Notes under the pieces: generated by a model | What the model saw: only the letters and a program-made list of their open reading frames with translations | Databases searched by the model: none | Told to the model about the DNA's origin: nothing | Program-made: the position numbers and the translations under genes | Assembly: GCA_031267435.1 (NCBI GenBank) | Contig: JAIRZB010000032.1 | Coordinates: 1 to 5,420 of the forward strand | Length of the DNA stretch: 5,420 nucleotides | Direction: 5' to 3' | Origin: Puniceicoccales bacterium | Lineage (GTDB): Bacteria > Verrucomicrobiota > Verrucomicrobiia > Opitutales > LL51 | In this document: positions 1 through 5,420 of the stretch, in pieces | Numbering within the stretch: the stretch's first letter is position 1 | Layout of the letters: every line of letters starts with the position of its first letter

Positions 1-179
1 CCTCTTGCTGCACATCCGCAATCGACAACTAAAAAACGATCATCTTTCTTTAGAAGTATAAAATTTCCTTGCCCAACTGAAAAAACATACATTTCTAATG
101 TGCCAGTACCTAGGCAGGCAACAACACTACACCACAGGAAAACGGCCAGAAAAAATAAACTACGAAAAAAATACTTCAT
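1..179 (-). CDS. Exported ComEC-like metallo-beta-lactamase-fold protein, unit B copy (5' part only, cut by window edge)
   Basis: Reading leftward from ATG at 179, the frame is open for 59 codons and leaves the window. Residues 1-22 look like a lipoprotein signal: K2 and R6, then a hydrophobic stretch ending SVVAC, with C22 as the possible lipidated cysteine. Residues 29-41 (LEMYVFSVGQGNF) match the paralogue at 824-1816 exactly. They form the VGQG strand that opens ComEC C-terminal and related metallo-beta-lactamase domains. It is followed by a VVDCG segment where family members have IDAG. The catalytic HxHxDH motif would lie beyond the edge, so activity cannot be judged. The gene starts 4 bases after the stop of the small upstream gene, which suggests translational coupling. 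I infer the same fold as the complete paralogue. The lipobox suggests anchoring in a membrane, unlike the paralogue. Confidence 0.8.
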   Translation of the reverse strand, partial: MKYFFRSLFFLAVFLWCSVVACLGTGTLEMYVFSVGQGNFILLKKDDRFLVVDCGCAAR

Positions 180-183
180 ATTG

Positions 184-651
184 TTATCGATAATCGCGGG
201 CCTGACAGGTTACAATCTCACGAAAACGCTCATCTTCACTTAATACCCCTATCGCGTCTAAAAAATCATTTCTTATTTGCGAATTGTTTTTAAAAATATC
301 GGTATCGGAATGATATATCAAATTATTCAAAGCGGTTCTTATTTCCATGGGATCACGGGGAAATGCATACAATCGCAATATATTAAGGGCAACAAGTTTT
401 TTCGTTTTATCGCTTGAATTAGCATCCAATAAACCTTTTATATTTTCAGGCAAAGAACCAAAATTTTGTCCTGCGAGATCTAAAAGGTGAACCTTTTGTT
501 CTGCCTCATCTACCTCATCTAGATTTCCGGAATTTATACCACTCTCAAGTCGTTGAACCTCATCGATGGCATCTTGGCTCGGTTTTCCGAATGTATTCAT
601 AGAAAAAAATCCCAAACCAAAAATAATACATAAACTAACTTTTCCACTCAT
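184..651 (-). CDS. Small exported helical protein of unknown family, unit B copy
   Basis: A 155-residue protein that I do not recognise. The N terminus MSGKVSLCIIFGLG is a short Sec-type signal (K4, then a hydrophobic run to about residue 21), so the mature part is probably exported. The rest is rich in charged and leucine residues and looks helical. It has no transmembrane segment and no recognisable catalytic motif. Compared with its paralogue at 1853-2332, the first 14 residues are identical. The mature parts share about 40%, concentrated in INSG (about 40-43), NF-S-P (about 62-67), RLYAFP-DP-EI (about 92-103) and a C-terminal RF-EI-C pattern. ATG at 651 is chosen because the identity with the paralogue begins exactly there; the Shine-Dalgarno match is weak. 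It is the first gene of a two-gene unit, with the metallo-beta-lactamase gene starting 4 bases after its stop. A role as a partner or chaperone of that protein is inference. Confidence 0.8.
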   Translation of the reverse strand: MSGKVSLCIIFGLGFFSMNTFGKPSQDAIDEVQRLESGINSGNLDEVDEAEQKVHLLDLAGQNFGSLPENIKGLLDANSSDKTKKLVALNILRLYAFPRDPMEIRTALNNLIYHSDTDIFKNNSQIRNDFLDAIGVLSEDERFREIVTCQARDYR

Positions 652-777
652 AACAAAAACTTACTTTAGGGGAAAATTCGAGAAGTCAAGAAGTCAAGGC
701 TAAAAAATGAATTTTAAATGGAATTTCACATAAAACTTTCTTGAATCGCCTCTATGTCCGCGTATTCTAGCTTGCTT
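611..777 (-). repeat. Hyperconserved 167-base upstream block, copy B
   Basis: Aligned without gaps to 2292-2458 (offset exactly 1681), this block differs at 10 of 167 positions by hand count. It covers the first codons of the small exported-protein gene (651 leftward) and about 126 bases upstream of it. Positions 732-777 are identical to 2413-2458 without a single mismatch. Similarity falls off abruptly on both sides: the mature coding sequence is far more diverged, and sequence beyond 777 is unrelated. It presumably carries the promoter and 5' leader of unit B, but no textbook -35/-10 pair is convincing. Confidence 0.9.
681..696 (-). promoter_or_regulatory. Tandem octamer upstream of the unit B small gene, possible operator
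   Basis: On the minus strand two TGACTTCT octamers lie head to tail (AGAAGTCA twice on the plus strand, at 681-688 and 689-696), about 30 bases before the ATG at 651. The other copy (2362-2377) keeps the arrangement with one base change. An 8-base direct repeat at promoter distance could bind a regulator or overlap a -35 element (TTGACT). No good -10 is seen at the right distance, so function is unproven. Confidence 0.3.
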
Positions 778-823
778 TGTCGGTTTTTGCTGGAAAACCT
801 TAGGAGAACAAAAAGCCTTATCA

Positions 824-1816
824 CTATTGAACCGGATACAGTAGTCTATCTGGTATAGGAGTTGTTCCATCAAAAAGGTGCAAATTATCACCATCCGTGG
901 TGACCAGATAGCCTGCACCATCGGTCGCTTCACAGGTTATGAATACGGGCGAAGTAATAGACAGTCGTCCATTGCTGTGTCGGTAATTATGCTGTGTAAC
1001 TTGTGGCATATGGGGCAGCAAAGGGAGCACGGCAGGTCGAGGAAGACGATCATTTTCCATCGGATTACTTGAAATAATAAAAATTACTTCTCCACATTCG
1101 TTTTCTAGCAAAACTCTGTGGGCTGCTAAAGTCAGAGCAAGGGTTCCATTGCTATTGCTCCCATGATGGGGGAGAACGATGCAACAATGGGTACATCCAT
1201 TACTTTCTTCACTTAGTTTAGCCATAAACGCTCCAGCATTTAAATTTAAATAGTCCCCATCGGCATCTCCGGGTAATATAAAAAGCACCTTCCCATATTT
1301 AACAAAAACAATGAGATTATTTTCATGAACTTCTTTAGCATTTTTGGGCGGAACCAAACAGCTTATGGAAACATCTTCGCCCAAATAATCACGTGGAACA
1401 CAACCGACTACCTCCAATGTTTTCGAAAAAGACGACCAAAAGCTTTTGGCTAACTTCTCAATCCAGATTGGTGCTCGTATCCGGTTGAAAAAATTCCCCA
1501 AATATCTAAAAAGGCAAAAATGATCCTGATGGTTATGGGTTACAAGAAATATGCAATCCTGTTGCCCTCCGAGCGCATTAAGTCTTCTATGAATCGAACC
1601 ACCTGATTGCATTTTGGACATATATTGCGGTAGTGGACCTGTCCCAACTTTCCCTGAGCCGGCATCAATGACTAAATATCGAGAATCTTGTTTCATTAGT
1701 ACAAAATTTCCCTGCCCAACCGAAAAAACATACATTTCTAAAGGAGATGCCGAAACTCCACTTGGCAAGACATTCCCCAATGAAACCAACAAAAAAACGG
1801 AGAAAAAACACCTCAT
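824..1816 (-). CDS. Exported ComEC-like metallo-beta-lactamase-fold hydrolase, unit A copy
   Basis: A 330-residue protein. Residues 1-23 form a Sec signal ending VSA before S24. The body follows the metallo-beta-lactamase layout of the ComEC C-terminal domain: VGQGNF at 33-38, VIDAG at 49-53, the metal-binding THNHQDH (H94, H96, D98, H99), ENNLIVFVKYG at 165-175, LPGDADGD with D184 as the likely bridging ligand, and LPHHGSNSNG with H217 or H218 as a further ligand. All expected metal ligands are present, so it is probably an active metal-dependent hydrolase, plausibly a phosphodiesterase or nuclease outside the cytoplasm. The substrate is unknown. It lacks the membrane channel part of ComEC, so it is not a full DNA-uptake permease. 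ATG at 1816 has an AGAGAG site 7 bases upstream and lies 36 bases after the stop of the small exported-protein gene, suggesting one operon. Its length is normal for a stand-alone domain. Confidence 0.88.
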   Translation of the reverse strand: MRCFFSVFLLVSLGNVLPSGVSASPLEMYVFSVGQGNFVLMKQDSRYLVIDAGSGKVGTGPLPQYMSKMQSGGSIHRRLNALGGQQDCIFLVTHNHQDHFCLFRYLGNFFNRIRAPIWIEKLAKSFWSSFSKTLEVVGCVPRDYLGEDVSISCLVPPKNAKEVHENNLIVFVKYGKVLFILPGDADGDYLNLNAGAFMAKLSEESNGCTHCCIVLPHHGSNSNGTLALTLAAHRVLLENECGEVIFIISSNPMENDRLPRPAVLPLLPHMPQVTQHNYRHSNGRLSITSPVFITCEATDGAGYLVTTDGDNLHLFDGTTPIPDRLLYPVQ

Positions 1817-1852
1817 TTGTCAACTCTCTTCTATTTCCATGCTTTCTTTTGC

Positions 1853-2332
1853 TTACCTAGCTACAAGGTCCTGTTGGTGACAGGCAATGATTTCTTGGAA
1901 GCGACTTTTTTGGCTTTCTTCTACATCCAACTCTTTTACTGCATCGAAAAATGCCCGCCTTTTCTCATTGTTGTCGATAAAATCTTGCGTACGGAAAAGT
2001 ACATCGCTTACAACGTTCCCAATTTCCGTGGGATCATTTGGAAATGCATAAAGGCGGAAAACATTGTAGGAAAGATTTTTTTTCGCATCATCTTCCCTAT
2101 TTTCGCCCAGCAATTCTTTTACACTATCGGGAAAGGAATTGAAATTTTTCAATGACAACTCAAGAAGGCCTCCCATTTCATTTACTAATCCAACACTATT
2201 CAACTCCCCGGAATTTATTCGGTTTATAGCATTCCGAACTCGCTCAATAATTCTAAGATCTGGCCTTCCTAATAATTCCCCACTAAACATCCCCAAACCA
2301 AAAATAATACATAAACTTACTTTTCCACTCAT
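1853..2332 (-). CDS. Small exported helical protein of unknown family, unit A copy
   Basis: A 159-residue paralogue of the protein at 184-651; no known family recognised. It has the same first 14 residues (MSGKVSLCIIFGLG) forming a Sec-type signal, then a charged, leucine-rich, probably helical mature region. Segments shared with the paralogue are INSG, LLEL, NF-S-P, RLYAFP-DP-EI near the middle, FFDAV near residue 130, and RFQEI-AC near the end. The C terminus is slightly longer. The start is fixed by the conserved N terminus and ATG at 2332; no strong ribosome binding site is visible (AAAGTAAG at about 10-17 bases upstream). It is the first gene of unit A, with the metallo-beta-lactamase gene 36 bases downstream. 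The pairing of both gene families in both units suggests they work together, but the nature of the cooperation is unknown. Confidence 0.8.
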   Translation of the reverse strand: MSGKVSLCIIFGLGMFSGELLGRPDLRIIERVRNAINRINSGELNSVGLVNEMGGLLELSLKNFNSFPDSVKELLGENREDDAKKNLSYNVFRLYAFPNDPTEIGNVVSDVLFRTQDFIDNNEKRRAFFDAVKELDVEESQKSRFQEIIACHQQDLVAR

Positions 2333-2361
2333 AACAGAAACTTACTTTGGTGGAAAATTCG

Positions 2362-2377
2362 AGATGTCAAGAAGTCA
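2362..2377 (-). promoter_or_regulatory. Tandem octamer upstream of the unit A small gene, possible operator
   Basis: Counterpart of 681-696: AGATGTCA followed by AGAAGTCA on the plus strand, about 30 bases before the ATG at 2332. On the minus strand the second half reads TTGACA, a perfect -35 hexamer, but about 17 bases further on the sequence (AAGTAA) is a poor -10. It may be an operator or a promoter using a non-standard sigma factor; the sequence does not decide. Confidence 0.3.
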
Positions 2378-2421
2378 AGGTTAAAAAATGAATTTTAAAT
2401 GAAATCTTACACAAAACTTTC

Positions 2422-2449
2422 TTGAATCGCCTCTATGTCCGCGTATTCT
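2422..2449 (+). promoter_or_regulatory. Candidate sigma-70-like promoter for mtaB
   Basis: TTGAAT (2422-2427) and TATTCT (2444-2449) are separated by 16 bases, each matching 4 of 6 consensus positions, and are followed by mtaB about 40 bases downstream. The elements fall inside the invariant core shared with 732-777. Copy B has no gene reading rightward after it, so conservation of the core cannot be explained by mtaB expression alone. Confidence 0.3.
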
Positions 2450-2488
2450 AGCTTGCTTCGTTAATTTTTTACTAGAAAATGGAGCGAA

Positions 2489-3790
2489 GTGAGAATCCAT
2501 ATCCACACGCATGGTTGCCGGTTAAATGCGGCCGAATCGCGCACCCTCATCGAAACACTCGAGGCCGCTGGCCATGATGTCGCCCACGCTATGGATCCAT
2601 CGGTCGATATTGCGGTCGTAAATTCCTGCGCCGTTACGGATCAGGCCGAATCAAAATGTAAACAAACCATTCGACAAATTGTTCGTACTCAACCTAACGT
2701 CGCCCTAATCATTACCGGTTGCCTCGCTGAAAAAAATCCCCAGGCAATTTTGAATTGCCACCACCGTATTCTCATTCTAGGAAATTCCGAAAAACACCGC
2801 GTAATCAACCATATCCATGCCCTGGATTTACGAAAAAATTTCTCAAAAATTATACAAAATCCCCTGGAAAACTCGAGCTTCGAAATTCCCTGCTTTTTGC
2901 ATCATCCCTATCGAGAACGCTACAATTTGAAAATTCAGGAAGGATGTAATTTTTTCTGTTCCTATTGTATTATTCCTCAATTGCGCGGTCGTGCACGTAG
3001 CCGGGATTTTAAAAATTTAGTCGAAGATGCCACGGTTCATGCCCAAAAAGGCGCCAAAGAAATCGTTCTAACCGGCATCAATATCGGTGCCTATGAAAAT
3101 GATTCAAAAAATTTAGCCGATGTTATCACCGCATTAAACGAAATCCCAGAAATTCAACGCATACGCCTGAGTAGCATAGAACTCCAAACCATTCCCGATA
3201 CCGTGCTGGAACAAATGGCCGATAATAATAATAAACTAGTCAAATATTTACATCTCCCAATCCAATCGGGCAGTGACCGTATTCTACGACTAATGCGCCG
3301 CCGTTATACCATTGCCGAAGCCCAAAATTATCTCGAACAAGTGGCTAAACAAATTTTTGGTATCGGTCTGGGAACGGATTTAATTGTTGGATTTCCCGGC
3401 GAAACGGAAAAAGACTTTACATGTTCCGTCGATCTCATCCAAAATTTCCCCCTGCAATATGCCCATGTTTTTTCTTTTTCGCGTCGAGAAAAAACCATCG
3501 CTAATCTCATGAAAGACCAATTTATTGATTCAAAGGAAATTGAACGTCGTAGCAAAATCTTACGCGCTTTAAGTAAAAAAAAACATGGACAATTTTTAGA
3601 ACAACAACTCGGTAAAATTGAAGCGGTACTCTTCGAAAACGAAGAAAAATTTGGATTTCCCGGACTCACGGAAAATTATATCAGGGTTTTGGTCAATAAC
3701 CATTCAACGGATCTCTCGAACCAAATTAAAAAAGTCCGTTTGATAAAAAATTATACAACACATATGCTCGGAGAAATCGTTGCAGATTGA
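2489..3790 (+). CDS. mtaB: tRNA (N6-threonylcarbamoyladenosine37-C2)-methylthiotransferase MtaB
   Basis: A radical SAM enzyme that adds a methylthio group to t6A at position 37 of ANN-decoding tRNAs, giving ms2t6A, in the cytoplasm. The 433 residues show the full family layout. The N-terminal methylthiotransferase domain carries the three cysteines of the auxiliary iron-sulfur cluster: C10 in HGCRLN, C47 in NSCAVT and C78 in TGCLAE. The radical SAM motif CxxxCxxC is C153, C157 and C160, followed by the SAM-binding region with LTGINIG near 195 and HLPIQSGS near 256. GTDLIVGFPGE lies near 296, and a divergent TRAM-like tail occupies about 376-430. HGCRLN and the QSGSDRILRLMRR context favour MtaB over MiaB or RimO. 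The start is GTG at 2489 with GGAG 4 bases upstream; HGCRLN follows at the expected distance, so no upstream extension is needed. It is convergent with the pseudopilin gene and divergent from the duplicated units. Length is normal. Confidence 0.95.
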   Translation: MRIHIHTHGCRLNAAESRTLIETLEAAGHDVAHAMDPSVDIAVVNSCAVTDQAESKCKQTIRQIVRTQPNVALIITGCLAEKNPQAILNCHHRILILGNSEKHRVINHIHALDLRKNFSKIIQNPLENSSFEIPCFLHHPYRERYNLKIQEGCNFFCSYCIIPQLRGRARSRDFKNLVEDATVHAQKGAKEIVLTGINIGAYENDSKNLADVITALNEIPEIQRIRLSSIELQTIPDTVLEQMADNNNKLVKYLHLPIQSGSDRILRLMRRRYTIAEAQNYLEQVAKQIFGIGLGTDLIVGFPGETEKDFTCSVDLIQNFPLQYAHVFSFSRREKTIANLMKDQFIDSKEIERRSKILRALSKKKHGQFLEQQLGKIEAVLFENEEKFGFPGLTENYIRVLVNNHSTDLSNQIKKVRLIKNYTTHMLGEIVAD

Positions 3791-3803
3791 TTGAATTTGT
3801 CTA

Positions 3804-4619
3804 TTAAATACGCCATGGTAAAAGCCGTGATAGTCTCTCACCATTTTTTTCTAAAAATGCCCTACGTTCATCGGCCCCTAGGGAAAAATATTTTTTGTGC
3901 TGAGACTTTAATAAAGTGCCAATCGTAATTTCCATAAATGCGAGATCCTTTGGATCAATATTATCTTCGCCTAAAGTGCCTAGGCCCATGTTTATTTTTA
4001 TTAATTGCGCATCGGTATTTAAATATTTCAGCGAAATACCATCGCTTTCAAACCTTACCAAATGAATTTCGAATAAAACAACGACTTCAGAAATAAGGTT
4101 TGCCAATTTTGCAACTTTGTCTCCATCGTCTCCAATAAATTCTGTGTATAGGTCCACCACAGTCTCAAAAGCTTGCCAAATCGTTGCACAGGAAGTTGCA
4201 TCTTTGATTGATTTAAATAGCCCACAGGGCGAAGTAGTCGTAACATCACCGCCGAGAACAGACGGAAGACGTCCCATGCTGTAACATAGTAACTGTGGCC
4301 CATCCGCGGAATTAACAAAAAATACTAGCGAAGGATAATTTGTAACCGGACCCCCGGTCGGAAAATATTGGAAGGGGTAACACTGTTCCCGAAGCAATAA
4401 ATTGCCCATGGAAACACACCTATTATCGAAATTTTTTTCAATCTCATTGAGTATATTATAAGCCTCTAAAATAAGTTTTGGTTTCGTCGTTTCATTTTTT
4501 TTGTAATCCAAAATTGCGTTTACACCCAAAATTGCGGCAGTCGCAATGGTTACCGTAAGACCACTTGCAACCAAAAATTCCAGTATCGTAAATCCTGAAT
4601 TACTTTTATGCACCCGCAT
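3804..4619 (-). CDS. Type II/IV pseudopilin-like protein with prepilin leader
   Basis: From ATG at 4619 the product is 271 residues. The leader MRVHKSNSG is short and basic. Prepilin peptidase would cut after G9 to leave FTILEFLVASG, with the conserved glutamate at mature position 5 (E14), followed by a hydrophobic helix to about residue 38. This is the N-methylation motif of type IV pilins and type II secretion pseudopilins; the rest of the protein is unfamiliar. The large globular part has several cysteines, including a C-x5-C-x9-C arrangement around residues 120-160. The size and N terminus suggest a minor, PilW/PulJ-like pseudopilin, but this is not certain. A longer frame begins at TTG 4670 and gives a 26-residue leader. 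I prefer 4619 because GAGAGGG precedes it and the resulting leader has the usual length. No other pilus or secretion gene is in the window, so its machine is elsewhere. Confidence 0.75.
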   Translation of the reverse strand: MRVHKSNSGFTILEFLVASGLTVTIATAAILGVNAILDYKKNETTKPKLILEAYNILNEIEKNFDNRCVSMGNLLLREQCYPFQYFPTGGPVTNYPSLVFFVNSADGPQLLCYSMGRLPSVLGGDVTTTSPCGLFKSIKDATSCATIWQAFETVVDLYTEFIGDDGDKVAKLANLISEVVVLFEIHLVRFESDGISLKYLNTDAQLIKINMGLGTLGEDNIDPKDLAFMEITIGTLLKSQHKKYFSLGADERRAFLEKNGERLSRLLPWRI

Positions 4620-4716
4620 AACCCTCTCGGAACGTAAGCGTTTCGCCGCTAAAGTCGAAGTAATTTTCAATTTTTCTTGAATTTAAAGGTTTTTGTTTCA
4701 GTTTCCTGGACATTAT
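4620..4716. promoter_or_regulatory. Divergent intergenic region between the pseudopilin and exonuclease genes
   Basis: This stretch of under 100 bases must hold promoters for both genes unless they overlap coding sequence. On the minus strand a perfect TATAAT lies at 4717-4712, overlapping the exonuclease start, with a TTGACG 13 bases further upstream (too close for a standard pair). On the plus strand I see no convincing promoter. A small inverted repeat (TTCAA at 4666-4670, TTGAA at 4677-4681) is too short to interpret. Confidence 0.25.
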
Positions 4717-5355
4717 ATGTTTCGACAAATCGTCAAATTTATTCAGTCTTGCTTGAGGAGGTTACATATACTACCGGAATATCCTAAAAAAATTTCTAAA
4801 ACAACACTGCAACAGCTTCCCGTATGCTTCTATGAAGGCGATATTCGATTTATCAATGATACCGAAAGCGCCAAAAAAGCCATGGAAGCTATTTTACAAG
4901 AAGACATTTTAGGCTTTGATACCGAAAGTAAGCCTTCTTTTTCAAAGGGCGAAAAGCATGACCCTTCGATTGTACAGATGGCAACGGCTTCGCGCGTCTA
5001 TATTTTCCAACTCGATAAAACGGATCGACTTAAATTCTTAAAACCCATCTTTGAAGATGGATGCATCTTGAAAGTAGGTATTGCGATCCGGGATGACGTT
5101 TTAAAGTTGCGCGATATCGAAAATTTCCAACCGGCCGGATTTAAAGACATCAGTGACCTGACTAAAATGCTCGGCATTGAACAGACTGGTCTACGTAACT
5201 TAGCCGGAATCTTATTGAAATGTCGCATTTCAAAGGCATCACAGGTTACCGACTGGTCCCAGGAAAATCTTTCAGCACGCCAATTGACCTACGCAGCAAC
5301 TGACGCTTGGATTAGTCGAAAACTTTATCTGAAAATTTCAAAACCAATGCAATAA
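4717..5355 (+). CDS. 3'-5' exonuclease of the DEDDy superfamily (RNase D / WRN-exonuclease type)
   Basis: A 212-residue protein consisting almost entirely of one DEDDy exonuclease domain. Numbering from ATG 4717, motif I is GFDTES (D68, E70), motif II is GIAIRDDVLKL (D127, with D126 adjacent), and motif III is YAATDAW (Y192, D196), so all two-metal catalytic residues are present. KDISDL and GLRNLAGILL near 143-167 and the KASQVTDWS segment near 173-181 match the small bacterial exonuclease family related to the WRN nuclease domain. It lacks the HRDC domains of true RNase D. It should remove nucleotides from 3' ends of DNA or RNA in the cytoplasm; substrate preference cannot be read. A basic N-terminal extension of about 30 residues precedes the domain. 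The frame can also begin at TTG 4693, with AAAGG only 3 bases upstream; ATG 4717 with GGA six bases upstream is preferred. Downstream lies a GC-rich hairpin cluster. Confidence 0.9.
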   Translation: MFRQIVKFIQSCLRRLHILPEYPKKISKTTLQQLPVCFYEGDIRFINDTESAKKAMEAILQEDILGFDTESKPSFSKGEKHDPSIVQMATASRVYIFQLDKTDRLKFLKPIFEDGCILKVGIAIRDDVLKLRDIENFQPAGFKDISDLTKMLGIEQTGLRNLAGILLKCRISKASQVTDWSQENLSARQLTYAATDAWISRKLYLKISKPMQ

Positions 5356-5363
5356 AAATCCCA

Positions 5364-5411
5364 CCAGAGGGCTCCGCCCTCTGGACTCCCGCAAGGAGTC
5401 ACGGACTCCTT
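5364..5411. repeat. GC-rich overlapping hairpin cluster, probable dispersed intergenic repeat
   Basis: Starting 8 bases after the exonuclease stop, three perfect stems occur in 48 bases. The first has a 9-base stem, 5364-5372 with 5376-5384 and a TCC loop. The second is GACTCC 5384-5389 with GGAGTC 5395-5400. The third is AAGGAGTC 5393-5400 with GACTCCTT 5404-5411 and an ACG loop. The second and third share an arm and are mutually exclusive. The cluster is much richer in GC than its surroundings and continues towards the window edge. No U-tract follows on the plus strand. On the minus strand a run of T (5354-5359) follows the first hairpin, so it could terminate leftward transcription from a gene beyond the edge. 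I infer a repeated extragenic element, with a terminator as the alternative. Confidence 0.6.
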
Positions 5412-5420
5412 GACCTCGGT

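Larger units (their letters stand above)
2292..2458 (-). repeat. Hyperconserved 167-base upstream block, copy A
   Basis: Partner of 611-777, with 157 of 167 positions identical and no gaps. It contains the first codons and upstream region of the unit A small gene. Its far end (2413-2458, the invariant core) lies only about 30 bases before mtaB on the opposite strand, so here the block sits in a divergent intergenic region. Sequence past 2458 does not resemble the region past 777, so 2458 marks the boundary of the duplicated unit. Confidence 0.9.

Noticed and set aside
732..777. tRNA or tmRNA fragment in the 46-base core
   Set aside because: No cloverleaf, no TTCGAAT-type T-loop and no CCA end could be placed on either strand.
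1817..2155. Open frame of 112 codons on the plus strand
   Set aside because: It lies antisense to the small exported-protein gene and has no counterpart opposite the other copy, so it is a shadow frame.
611..2458. Insertion sequence or CRISPR array as the reason for the repeated blocks
   Set aside because: There are only two copies, in direct orientation, with no transposase, no flanking inverted repeats and no regular short spacers. A tandem gene duplication explains them.
3328..3669. Open minus-strand frame of 113 codons inside mtaB
   Set aside because: Entirely antisense to a well-supported radical SAM gene, with a composition typical of a shadow frame.
3873..3886. CCCCTAGGG palindrome as a regulatory site
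   Set aside because: It lies inside the pseudopilin coding sequence and is too short to stand out from chance.
4620..4670. TTG 4670 as the pseudopilin start
   Set aside because: It gives an unusually long 26-residue leader and has no ribosome binding site, whereas ATG 4619 has GAGAGGG upstream and a typical 9-residue leader.
4693..4716. TTG 4693 as the exonuclease start
   Set aside because: It has AAAGG only 3 bases away and adds eight residues of no recognisable function. ATG 4717 is the simpler choice, although the longer start is not excluded.

Overview
The window comes from an AT-rich bacterium with a Gram-negative style envelope. It encodes exported proteins with Sec-type signal peptides, a probable lipoprotein, and a pseudopilin with a prepilin leader. 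I cannot fix the taxon from sequence alone. The housekeeping genes are compatible with several phyla, and the weak or short-spaced Shine-Dalgarno sites do not discriminate.

Left half (1-2332, minus strand): a tandem duplication of a two-gene unit with a period of about 1.68 kb. Each unit encodes a small exported helical protein of 155-159 residues with no family I recognise. It is followed immediately by an exported metallo-beta-lactamase-fold protein resembling the C-terminal domain of ComEC. Unit A is complete (2332 to 824). Unit B has a complete small gene (651 to 184), but its second gene runs off the left edge after 59 codons. The coding parts have diverged strongly (about 40% identity in the mature small proteins, counted by hand). 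In contrast, a 167-base block covering the upstream region and the first codons of the small gene is identical at 157 of 167 positions, and it contains an unbroken 46-base identical core. This mismatch is the most interesting feature of the window.

Right half (2489-5355): three ordinary-looking genes. mtaB (plus strand) encodes the tRNA-modifying methylthiotransferase for t6A37. It is convergent, with a 13-base gap, with a minus-strand orphan type II/IV pseudopilin. The pseudopilin is divergent from a plus-strand DEDDy 3'-5' exonuclease of the RNase D / WRN-exonuclease type. The right edge (5364-5411) carries a GC-rich cluster of overlapping hairpins that looks like a dispersed intergenic repeat.

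How the genes fit together: nothing shows that the right-hand genes form one pathway. The only shared theme is nucleic acid handling at or near the envelope (ComEC-like hydrolases, a pseudopilin, an exonuclease), which is a hypothesis. Gene-free stretches (652-823, 2333-2488, 4620-4716, 5356-5420) are all short and are described in their entries.
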